Shown here: positions 52,274 through 60,589 of the stretch, one piece after another
Layout of the letters: each line of letters starts with the position of its first letter
How positions within the stretch are numbered: position 1 is the stretch's first letter
Assembly (NCBI GenBank): GCA_002480565.1
Contig: DLCK01000032.1
Coordinates: forward strand, 27,760-91,759
DNA length: 64,000 bases
Direction: 5' to 3'
Source: Phycisphaerales bacterium UBA7800
GTDB taxonomy: Bacteria > Planctomycetota > Phycisphaerae > Phycisphaerales > Phycisphaeraceae
The notes under the pieces: generated by a model
Database searches by the model: none
The model's input: only the letters and a program-made list of their open reading frames with translations
Told to the model about the DNA's origin: nothing
Position numbers and translations under genes: made by a program

Positions 52274-54262
52274 CTAAAGCTTGATTTTATAGATATGAAC
52301 TTCGCTTTTTAAGATCTTTTCCTGCCACTTGCTGCTATCGATTTCCCGGCAGGTTTTCACTTGTTTATCCGACAACAAAACACGTTGAATCTTACTTACA
52401 TTTTGTCCAATTTCAAACATCACTTCGCCTTCGCCGCTAGCATCGTTGACAGCGAAAATATAAAGTGTGTCTCCAATTTTTCTGGCAGTCCAATGCAGCC
52501 AGGCCTGATGACTTACACGTATCACCGGCAACTTTTCAATCGACAATAAAATATCTGAATAGTTTGCGACTTCTGCTGCCATAACCTTAACCGCGTCGAA
52601 TTGCTTTTCAAAGCTATGTTTCTTGTCGCGTCTAAGTTGAGCCAATGAATAAAAAATCAATCCTGACGCATCATTGCAGATCGCCTGCCATGACATGCAT
52701 CGCATTTCTTCGAGTGTGGGGGGACGACCTTCACGACCAAAAACGGTCCAATTAAAAATCTGTGGCACTGCCCAGACCGCTCTGGCATTGCGGACTGCAT
52801 TCTGGGTTGCAAGCATATCCTCAGCAACTTTTGCCAATGGTTCTTCGGGAACAGGATAAGTATCGATTCCCATGACGTCGGCAGTATCCATGAGGGTTGG
52901 CATTTCAAACGGTTTATTGTGAAGACTCCATGCAGGATGATGTGGATCTTCTTCATTAAGCAGCTTGTAATGTGCTCGATGCTCAAGTAGACAATCGGGC
53001 CCCAATTCATCATTAACGTACCACGCTAACAATGCCGGATGATCACGCAGAGCTTTAACTCTTGATCGAATCGCTGGGACTTCATCATAAATGGACTGAA
53101 TCTTTGTGGGGCTGTACCAGATTTTATTGAAGTAATTCTTGATCGAATAGATCACTTTCAAATTTGCTTCATGTGCAGCATCCATCTGCTTGCTGGACAA
53201 CTCATCATATGACATAAAACAGTTAAATGCTGTACCTGCTAAATCCTTAACCGGTGCGTTACGAGTATAAACCCCAATCGGGAAGAACGGCTTGCCATCG
53301 AGAATTAGACGTCGGTGTTCGTCTATATGCACACGAAGTTGATCAAGACTTTCAGAGACACGATAGATTGATCTATGCTCTTGCCACAGAATCTGTTTTG
53401 TGTTTGCATGAATCATTTCAATGCGAACGTCATACTCCCCATTGACCAACTGTTTCAAATCCTCCGCAACCACCATCGTTCGTTTGTCTGATTCTTGATC
53501 GAAAGTGTAAATCCGATCAATCGCGACTGAGGTATTTTGACCACTCTTTAATATCTGAAGATGAATCTGGATATCTTTTAAACCAAGATTGAAATCTTCT
53601 GGCCAAACATTGGCTTCTAGGGAGATTTGTGATTGTTCATCCGTGATTCTGCTCTTATAGAAAGGCTTGAGTATATGCACTTCCATTGAAACCGGCCGCA
53701 ACTGCACATCATCCCACCAGACACGTCCAGTAAACGACTTTCCAGACGAGCTGTTTTTTCGTACATAGCAGGTGAAAGTGCCATATCCCACATCTTGAGG
53801 AACAGCCCCAGTGTAAGCAATTAATTGCCACCAATCTCTCGTACCCTTTTGCCCGCCGGGATGAGGACCACCGGTAATGTATTTTTCATCATGGCCACTA
53901 TACCCTAGTGCGATTGTAGCACCTGACTCGCGTACACCTTTAACATCCTCTGTCTTGATCCATGCTGACAATTCGTAGGATCGACCTGATGTCAATGGCA
54001 CCTTCTGCGTCACCAGTTCATAGGTATCTGGGTTACTATTATCCCAATTCAGAGAATATTTTCCGGTAAGTGAAACGTCTGATGTGAATCGAAAAACCGA
54101 GCCTTCCTTCACAGACCACGCCTGTTGTTTATCAACACGTTCAAACGACGAATTGTCTAGAAGGTTAATTGGTGACCTTTCCTGTGCAAAAGCCAGGCCG
54201 GTTCCAAACAAAAATCCAACAAGCAGCACAACAAGAAGTAATCGATCAATAATTAGATTCAT
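52274..54262 (-). CDS. Secreted modular protein: carbohydrate-binding-like domain plus TIM-barrel glycosidase-like domain
   Basis: This 662-residue protein has a signal peptide (LLLVVLLVGFLFGTGLAFAQ). Residues about 30-190 form a CBM4/CBM9-like sandwich (NLLDNSSFERVDKQQAW, YELSAWIKTEDVKG, GRVWWDDVQLRPV). After a second beta domain, the C-terminal part resembles a TIM barrel: LDGKPFFPIGVYTRNAP, HPALLAWYVNDELGP and MGIDTYPVPEEP. The Asp-Glu in YVNDE fits the acid/base position of clan A hydrolases; the nucleophile is not clear. It probably works outside the cytoplasm on the glycan. The exact family is unassigned. Confidence 0.7.
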   Translation of the reverse strand: MNLIIDRLLLVVLLVGFLFGTGLAFAQERSPINLLDNSSFERVDKQQAWSVKEGSVFRFTSDVSLTGKYSLNWDNSNPDTYELVTQKVPLTSGRSYELSAWIKTEDVKGVRESGATIALGYSGHDEKYITGGPHPGGQKGTRDWWQLIAYTGAVPQDVGYGTFTCYVRKNSSSGKSFTGRVWWDDVQLRPVSMEVHILKPFYKSRITDEQSQISLEANVWPEDFNLGLKDIQIHLQILKSGQNTSVAIDRIYTFDQESDKRTMVVAEDLKQLVNGEYDVRIEMIHANTKQILWQEHRSIYRVSESLDQLRVHIDEHRRLILDGKPFFPIGVYTRNAPVKDLAGTAFNCFMSYDELSSKQMDAAHEANLKVIYSIKNYFNKIWYSPTKIQSIYDEVPAIRSRVKALRDHPALLAWYVNDELGPDCLLEHRAHYKLLNEEDPHHPAWSLHNKPFEMPTLMDTADVMGIDTYPVPEEPLAKVAEDMLATQNAVRNARAVWAVPQIFNWTVFGREGRPPTLEEMRCMSWQAICNDASGLIFYSLAQLRRDKKHSFEKQFDAVKVMAAEVANYSDILLSIEKLPVIRVSHQAWLHWTARKIGDTLYIFAVNDASGEGEVMFEIGQNVSKIQRVLLSDKQVKTCREIDSSKWQEKILKSEVHIYKIKL

Positions 54263-54405
54263 ATTAATATCTTATATAAAATTAAGACAAAAGAATATCC
54301 CAAATGTAACACCTATTACATCACTGGCATTTTTCTTTGACATTGTTCAATAAGTCTAAAACAAGCTCATCTCATGAAGATTATCGTATAGATAACCACC
54401 TGATT

Positions 54406-55137
54406 TCAATTAACGTGATCGTCAAACAATGAGAAAATTGAATTCAATTCTACTTCTGAATCAATACTCGTCATTAGTTCAAAACTTGACTCTTCATCCA
54501 CGTACATTTGTACACTGCCATCGGTTGACAGGTAGTTTGATCGTTTTCTACTTCCTGTATAGTGTGCCCAATTCTTATCCGTTGGTTTCCCATATGTTAA
54601 ATCCGATGCAAATGCACTTTGACCCAACATGGACAATCTAACCATATAATGGTTAGCCCACGGTGTGTCTTTTAATACTTCTGGCAGATCCGACCGCAAC
54701 CAATAGTTATATCCACCTGGTGTATTCACACCGTCATCCCAGAAGGATTCTGGTCTATATGTCCAGTAGTTGTTGTTTTGCAATGGACAGTAGTAGGTTC
54801 TCGCCTCTTTGTTGTAATCCTGAGCATAGAGGATGCCCAGATTGACCGGCAAATTCCCATGAGATTTCGACTTTAGAAAGTAAAAATAATAGACATTGTT
54901 TCGAGCGCTAATGGGCATATATTCCTTGTTATCCACTGTATAGGCTACTGCAGATTGCCCCATTCCACGTAAATTCGCCTTGCATTGTGTATCTCTGGCA
55001 GCTCGTCTGGCACTGGCAAGCGATGGCAATAGAATTGAGATCAGCAAAGCGATAATCGAAATCACAACTAGTAATTCGATCAACGTAAATGCAGACTGGT
55101 TGAAAATTGTTTTTTTAATTATTCGACTTTTCATCAT
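54406..55137 (-). CDS. Prepilin-type protein (pseudopilin-like)
   Basis: This 243-residue protein has the prepilin leader and helix (SAFTLIELLVVISIIALLIS, then LLPSLASARRAARDTQC). The C-terminal half contains YLSTDGSVQMYVDEE, a variant of the H-X9-DG ending without the His. GGAG lies before the two adjacent ATG codons at 55137 and 55134. It is the second such gene in the glycan-degradation region and lies between the secreted TIM-barrel gene and the GH127 gene. The fold call is firm; a role in substrate capture is inferred. Confidence 0.87.
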   Translation of the reverse strand: MMKSRIIKKTIFNQSAFTLIELLVVISIIALLISILLPSLASARRAARDTQCKANLRGMGQSAVAYTVDNKEYMPISARNNVYYFYFLKSKSHGNLPVNLGILYAQDYNKEARTYYCPLQNNNYWTYRPESFWDDGVNTPGGYNYWLRSDLPEVLKDTPWANHYMVRLSMLGQSAFASDLTYGKPTDKNWAHYTGSRKRSNYLSTDGSVQMYVDEESSFELMTSIDSEVELNSIFSLFDDHVN

Positions 55138-55191
55138 TGACTCCGGTCTTATAAGGGAATCTAACGGTTTTGTGCAGTAGACAATCGATTT

Positions 55192-57204
55192 TCAATTAAC
55201 ATCCGTGTGATATTTAGCCTGCCCGAAACCTATTTGTGGAAGCCACATGCGCATTTTGTCAGGTGTACGATTCGCCCAACAGAAATATGGGATCGCCTGA
55301 ACTTTCACTTCTGATACGTCTAAAACTTCGGGGCATTTCTCCTTGTTAAGATATAGATTTTTCTCCCATTGTGATCGCTCATGAAGATTCGCATTAAATT
55401 CAACAGTCATGATTCCACCAAGTAGATCAGGCTGCCAACGGGTTTTAAAGTCCGGGTCACAGGGAATTGCAATATCCTGCAGCTCCACACCTGCTGGACA
55501 GTCACATTGTTCAACGCAGTACAGTACTGGGCCTCTTTGAATCGCTACACAACCGCGTACCGCATCTATACGTGGATCGGCGATCATTAGAACAGGTTTC
55601 ATGGCCAGCTTTAACTCCAGAGTGTCCCCTGCTTGCCATAAACGGTGGACATTGACATAACCTTCTTCTGGAGCAGATTCCAGTTTCTGTCCATTGAGAA
55701 ACAAGTCAAACTCATCACACCAAGAGGGAATTCTCAGGCTCAGATTCCAGGGTATATCAGATTGGCAATTGACATTGATAGAGACATGTCCATCCCATGG
55801 ATATTCGGTTTGTATATCCAGTTGAATATTGCCAATAGATCTTTTTTCAATTTGCACAGAACAGGATGCATACTGCTGAATTTGAATACCATCTTTACTC
55901 GTTGTCACAAGGTAGTGTGAAAGTGATGCAAGTAATCGCATGATATTAGGAGGACAGCAAGCCGTTTTATGCCAAATCTTACGACACCAAGGTGAGGAAT
56001 GATCGTTTTTAGCCACTACGTTTTGCCCACGACTCATCAGAGGATTGACGTAGAAAAAGTGACGTCCATCAATACCACCTGCACTTAAAAACCCATTGTA
56101 GAGTGTCTGCTCAATAACATCTGCAAATCGTGCTTCGCCCGTGGCCAAGAGCATACGCCAGTTCCACATGATACTGCCGACTGCTGCACAGCTTTCACAA
56201 TAACAGCGGTCCGTCGGCAACTCATAAGAATCACCAAAGACTTCCCTGTAATGTCGCTGGCCCAAGCCGCCTGTGATATAGACCTTACCACGGACCATAT
56301 CATCCCACTGCATCATAAGCGTTTTGAGCAATCGAGTATCACCGGATTCCAGATACAGATCCGTGATACCGGCGACCAGATACATCTGCCGAACAGCATG
56401 TCCGACCAGAGTGGTTTGCTCTTCAATGGGAGCATGATTCTGGAACACCCACTGTTGGTCGAGTCCTTCGAATTGGTATTTCCCACGCTGCTTTAGGAAG
56501 AACTCTGCTAACTCCAGACAGTCATCGCGCCTGGTATAACGGTACAATTCGATTAATGCAGTTTCGATGCCGGGGTGGCCTGTGGTTCCCTCTTGTCGAT
56601 TGACTCCAAAGAGGCCCACTATGTGATCGACCAGACGATTGGCAACATTCAAAAGTCTGTCATCCGCGGTTGCAGCATGATGTGCGATCGCTGCCTGGAT
56701 TAGATGTCCGGCACAATAAAGTTCGTGTCCTTTGGCTAAGTCTTTCCAGCGACTGTCAGGTATTTGAACTTGATAGTAGCTCATCAGGTAACCGTCATCA
56801 TCCTGAGCATTGACAATCAGATCGATCACCTGATCCAGCATGTCTTTGATTGTCTGATCTTCGGAAGTGGCAAGAAAATATGCTACAGCTTCAACCCACT
56901 TGTAAACATCGGAATCAGATGCCAGTCGTTGATGGTATTCCCCTATGACGGTCCGACCTGCCATACCAAGGTTATGCAGATTGCCACCTTCTGCGAGCAT
57001 TTCAAAGCCATGTTTCAAACTGACCTGATGGTTGGTCATCATGCGTTGATGCCAAAGTCCTTGACGTAAACGCACCTGAGCACCGCTGATCGTTTTGAGT
57101 CTCGTAAAAGGGCTGACTGTGACATCAATTGGCCGGATGGATGCTTTTGCCTCGGGTCGTCCAATCATCTTCACAAGGGGTTCGTTTCCGCTTATATTAG
57201 CCAT
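55192..57204 (-). CDS. GH127-family enzyme (beta-L-arabinofuranosidase type, DUF1680)
   Basis: This 670-residue protein matches GH127. The zinc and catalytic cysteine region is visible as DRCYCESCAAVGS near residue 325 and TACCPPNIMRLL near residue 415, where one Cys is the nucleophile. The N-terminal VTVSPFTRLKTISGAQVRLR and the helical barrel motif HAVRQMYLVAGITDLYLESG are also typical. GH127 enzymes remove beta-L-arabinofuranose from plant or algal glycans; related members act on other sugars. There is no signal peptide. It is divergent from an AraC regulator 101 bases away, its likely control gene. Confidence 0.88.
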   Translation of the reverse strand: MANISGNEPLVKMIGRPEAKASIRPIDVTVSPFTRLKTISGAQVRLRQGLWHQRMMTNHQVSLKHGFEMLAEGGNLHNLGMAGRTVIGEYHQRLASDSDVYKWVEAVAYFLATSEDQTIKDMLDQVIDLIVNAQDDDGYLMSYYQVQIPDSRWKDLAKGHELYCAGHLIQAAIAHHAATADDRLLNVANRLVDHIVGLFGVNRQEGTTGHPGIETALIELYRYTRRDDCLELAEFFLKQRGKYQFEGLDQQWVFQNHAPIEEQTTLVGHAVRQMYLVAGITDLYLESGDTRLLKTLMMQWDDMVRGKVYITGGLGQRHYREVFGDSYELPTDRCYCESCAAVGSIMWNWRMLLATGEARFADVIEQTLYNGFLSAGGIDGRHFFYVNPLMSRGQNVVAKNDHSSPWCRKIWHKTACCPPNIMRLLASLSHYLVTTSKDGIQIQQYASCSVQIEKRSIGNIQLDIQTEYPWDGHVSINVNCQSDIPWNLSLRIPSWCDEFDLFLNGQKLESAPEEGYVNVHRLWQAGDTLELKLAMKPVLMIADPRIDAVRGCVAIQRGPVLYCVEQCDCPAGVELQDIAIPCDPDFKTRWQPDLLGGIMTVEFNANLHERSQWEKNLYLNKEKCPEVLDVSEVKVQAIPYFCWANRTPDKMRMWLPQIGFGQAKYHTDVN

Positions 57205-57305
57205 TACAAATTCGACCTTGAAAAATTAATATCTGTATAAAATTCTGTTATGAAACAACTATAGACCGACATGTCATCCAAACCAAGGGGACGGAGGCGC
57301 AGTAA

Positions 57306-58169
57306 ATGGGCACAATTCCGACTAAATCAAAAAAAACACTCCTGATCCAACTCGTTCGCCCGATTCATGCTGCACGCGGGGGGTTATTCATATCTATGGG
57401 AAAAGGGATGCACGTACACCGTGTGCTGCCTTCATTTGAGTTGATCGTTATCCGCAGCGGAAAGCTCGGACTCTATGAGGAAAACAACGAATTTGATTTA
57501 AGTGCAGGTCAATCTCTGCTGCTGTGGCCTGATTGCAAGCATGGTGGCCTTTACCCATACGAGCCGGACCTCTCGTTTTACTGGATTCATTTTACATTAC
57601 CTGAGCAACCCAAGAAGCTACAACAATCCACTGATGAAGATGGCCTGCAATTTCGAGTTAATCAATTATCCGAACCTGCCAGACCAGAGTATCAACGAGA
57701 ATTGTTGCATCGATATTTAGACGAAAGAGAACGTGGCAATATTCACCCGGCCCAGGCGTCATTGCTGATGTCACAAATTCTATTTGAAACATCGCGTCAA
57801 GCTGAATTCACGAATATCAGTGAACACACCACATCGCTGGCAGGTCGTGTGGATTCATATATCGCTGCAAACTGCACCCATTCACTGAGCACCTCACAGA
57901 TTGCCAAACAGATGGGGTATAACGAAGATTATCTTGGCCGCATTTTTCGCAATGCCTACAGAATCACCATTACAGAATCAATCCATCGGAATCAGATCAA
58001 ACTTGCCAAGTCTTTGTTACAGAGCAGCAAAATGAATATCAGTGAAATTTCTGACCACTGCGGTTTTAGTGACGCACGGTACTTCCGGCGAATCTTTCGT
58101 CGCCTGGAAGCCATTTCACCAGCCATGTATCGAAAGATGAATTCCCGAATCCACATCAATCGCTACTAA
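57306..58169 (+). CDS. AraC family transcriptional regulator
   Basis: This 287-residue protein has an N-terminal cupin-like sensor (the HRVLPSFELIVIRSGKLGLY region and GQSLLLWPDCKHGG) and two C-terminal helix-turn-helix motifs (LSTSQIAKQMGYNEDYLGRI and DHCGFSDARYFRRIFRRLEA). It is divergent from the GH127 gene and convergent with the propeller gene, with 44 bases between the stops. It likely activates the GH127 unit in response to an arabinose-containing or related sugar. Confidence 0.88.
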   Translation: MGTIPTKSKKTLLIQLVRPIHAARGGLFISMGKGMHVHRVLPSFELIVIRSGKLGLYEENNEFDLSAGQSLLLWPDCKHGGLYPYEPDLSFYWIHFTLPEQPKKLQQSTDEDGLQFRVNQLSEPARPEYQRELLHRYLDERERGNIHPAQASLLMSQILFETSRQAEFTNISEHTTSLAGRVDSYIAANCTHSLSTSQIAKQMGYNEDYLGRIFRNAYRITITESIHRNQIKLAKSLLQSSKMNISEISDHCGFSDARYFRRIFRRLEAISPAMYRKMNSRIHINRY

Positions 58170-58213
58170 TATCAATGACATGGCAACCTGCCGCTTCCCA
58201 CATGCATGACCCG

Positions 58214-59395
58214 TTATCGCGTTATCAAGGTTGCAAGATCCATCAGGTACACCCCACGAAAACCTTCGTGGATCGAATCAAATGTAACACGCTGCCCGAA
58301 TCGGTCCCACCGAGGATGCAGATCACATCGTACAGGTGTAGGCAAATTGGAATCACTGGCAAAGTCGCCAAGATTGTGACGCAGCTTGTGAATCCTGTCA
58401 TAGAGAATCAAAGTCCGCTCGTTTGTCTGCTTATCAGGATAAGTATCAGTAAGTAACCATCGACTGTCTTTGGGACACGAGCAATGCCCATCACCATCAA
58501 ACTGACCTTGCCCTATTTGAGCCACATCTGGTGACTGATCGGTAAAAAGGTAATAGCCCCATTGTTTCTGGTTGGCGAATGCAACAATATGCTGACTGTC
58601 AACCCAGGTCATGTGACTGGTCATGACCTGATCGTTGAGAAGATATAGATTCTCACCATTAATATCAGTGGTAAACATGCGTGTCTGATGCGTGCCATCC
58701 TGTAGACGCCAACGATGCAGAAACACCAATCGTTTGCTGTCTGGAGAGAACAGCAGATGGTTGGTCCAATGCGGTCCACAGGCAAACGAATCATGCTTAG
58801 GTATCACATTAGCCAACCGATCAAGTGAAACGATCAAACGATGTTCGCCTGTCAACATGTCCATGATATAAATGCCATCATCCTTGGGATGGTTCTGGTC
58901 GGCATAGGAATCCGCAACACCTTCATAGCCATATCCCGGACGCTCGGTTGCAAGTCGTGAAAAGTTCGTCGAAGCTGCCCAACAGCCATCTGGCGACAGA
59001 CAATACACAGGCAAGGGTATGGTCTTAATCGCCCCCTTGAAAATATCAGCGATCACAGAAACAAAGCGCCCGTTGCGACAATCGTTATAGATGTACTGCG
59101 TCGTATTGGATCCAGGCAACCACTGCAACATACATCCCTGCTGCCAACACCATGCGCGGGTTTGGGTCAAAGCCCGGTAGTTCATATCGGCATCTAAATC
59201 GATGACACCCAGTTCCAATTCATCATCTGCCGTGGGTTGGCGATCCATGAACTTTGCTTTATTGACCAACAGGTATCGACCGGTCAAATCGAACTGATAT
59301 TTATCAAAATATCCAAAAAAATAGTGACCATCGTCAGGCGATGCACGCGTGGCTGTCAATGAATGTTTGTAAATACTAAAGCTCTTATCAGGCAT
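58214..59395 (-). CDS. Beta-propeller protein, possible polysaccharide lyase (PL24/PL25-like)
   Basis: This protein of about 393 residues opens with GHYFFGYFDKYQFDLTGRYL and VNKAKFMDRQPTADDELELG, followed by blades such as TRAWCWQQGCMLQWLPGS, PVYCLSPDGCWAASTNFSRL, CGPHWTNHLLFSPDSKRLVF and VTFDSIHEGFRGVYLMDL. The opening FFGYFDK block is shared with propeller-fold proteins related to ulvan-lyase families, but I cannot prove that assignment. It could also be a non-enzymatic sugar-binding propeller. ATG at 59395 is chosen over a GTG at 59449 that would overlap the regulator gene upstream. There is no signal peptide. Confidence 0.65.
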   Translation of the reverse strand: MPDKSFSIYKHSLTATRASPDDGHYFFGYFDKYQFDLTGRYLLVNKAKFMDRQPTADDELELGVIDLDADMNYRALTQTRAWCWQQGCMLQWLPGSNTTQYIYNDCRNGRFVSVIADIFKGAIKTIPLPVYCLSPDGCWAASTNFSRLATERPGYGYEGVADSYADQNHPKDDGIYIMDMLTGEHRLIVSLDRLANVIPKHDSFACGPHWTNHLLFSPDSKRLVFLHRWRLQDGTHQTRMFTTDINGENLYLLNDQVMTSHMTWVDSQHIVAFANQKQWGYYLFTDQSPDVAQIGQGQFDGDGHCSCPKDSRWLLTDTYPDKQTNERTLILYDRIHKLRHNLGDFASDSNLPTPVRCDLHPRWDRFGQRVTFDSIHEGFRGVYLMDLATLITR

Positions 59396-59426
59396 GGAAT
59401 CATTTCTGTAAAGATGCAAACATGGG

Positions 59427-60539
59427 TCAAACGAACAAAATAGATCCACGATCCACCCATTGAAAATCTATTTCGGTACGTCGGGCGACCTCTTTTTTCT
59501 CGATGAGATTTGATACCAATTGCACCACCCGTTCCGCCATGCAGTCAATTGGTACTCGCCACGCACTGGCAGCCATTTGAACGCCATGCTCCGCCCAATC
59601 GCGCAGACCGATGATGCTGAGCTTCTGAGGAACCGGACGATCCAATAATGCAGCCTGCTCAACAATGGCTTTAACTTCCAATGGGTGATAGGCAATCACA
59701 GCAGTCAATTCCGGATTTTCATGCAGATAGCCACGAGCAATCTGATCCACCATTGGCATGCCCTGCCCCACTGGTACCCATTGGCTGGTGACCAATCGCC
59801 ATGAATCACGATAGCCCGGGACGTCAGACATCATCTGCTGATAGACGAGATCGCGTTGATCTGAAAAACGATAACCGATAAAACCGATTGCTTGATGACC
59901 ATGTTCCCGCAATAGATTTATCGAATCGCTCATGGCTTTTTCATGGTTTTCTGTAAGTAATGGCGAGGACAGCAGGTCGTCGAAATAGCGGTTATCCAAA
60001 CGTAGATGTGGAATCTCTGATTGCTCAAGTTGACGCATAGCCTGCAAACAATCTTCTGAATCGAACGTGGTCACAACAGTTGCTTTAATACCTCGACTTC
60101 GAATATCTGCAACCATATCTGTTTGACTAAAAAAATCTTTATCAAAGGGAATGAGCTTGATATCCAGTAGCAGTTTATCGAGTCCTGCGTACATCGCCTC
60201 AACTGTTTTAAGTGTCAAATGCTGCCGCCCACGCAAGTAGTAAAAGCCAATATTCCTGCGTTTTGGGGTAGCCTCGGGCGAGACAAATGTGCCGGCTCGG
60301 CGCCGACGGATGACCAAATTTTGATCCACGAGTAATCCCATGGCTTTGCCCACCGTGCCAATGTCCACTCCTGCCAATTGAGCCAGATCAATGGTGCTGG
60401 GCAGTTGATCACCGGGCATGACAATCTGCGTTTCGATCAATCGCTGGATCGCCTTAGCAAGCTGCATATACCGCGGTATGCCAGACGCCGAATCAATCGC
60501 ATGGCGGATTGGGGTGAATTGTGGATTCATATCATTCAT
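59427..60539 (-). CDS. GntR-type regulator with LacI-like ligand domain
   Basis: This 370-residue protein has a GntR winged helix at the N-terminus (RYMQLAKAIQRLIETQI, GDQLPSTIDLAQLAGVDIGT, QNLVIRRRRAGTFV) and a periplasmic-binding-protein-like sensor at the C-terminus (SINLLREHGHQAIGFIGYRF, ELTAVIAYHPLEVKA, ERVVQLVSNLIEKKE). The arrangement is that of AraR-type repressors. It is just downstream of the large GH2 gene and upstream of the propeller gene on the same strand, and probably controls them. The effector is likely a sugar released from the substrate. Confidence 0.86.
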   Translation of the reverse strand: MNDMNPQFTPIRHAIDSASGIPRYMQLAKAIQRLIETQIVMPGDQLPSTIDLAQLAGVDIGTVGKAMGLLVDQNLVIRRRRAGTFVSPEATPKRRNIGFYYLRGRQHLTLKTVEAMYAGLDKLLLDIKLIPFDKDFFSQTDMVADIRSRGIKATVVTTFDSEDCLQAMRQLEQSEIPHLRLDNRYFDDLLSSPLLTENHEKAMSDSINLLREHGHQAIGFIGYRFSDQRDLVYQQMMSDVPGYRDSWRLVTSQWVPVGQGMPMVDQIARGYLHENPELTAVIAYHPLEVKAIVEQAALLDRPVPQKLSIIGLRDWAEHGVQMAASAWRVPIDCMAERVVQLVSNLIEKKEVARRTEIDFQWVDRGSILFV

Positions 60540-60589
60540 GACAATAGCAGCCTGTTTAATTTAGCTGACCATTCAAAGATGATGTCACT

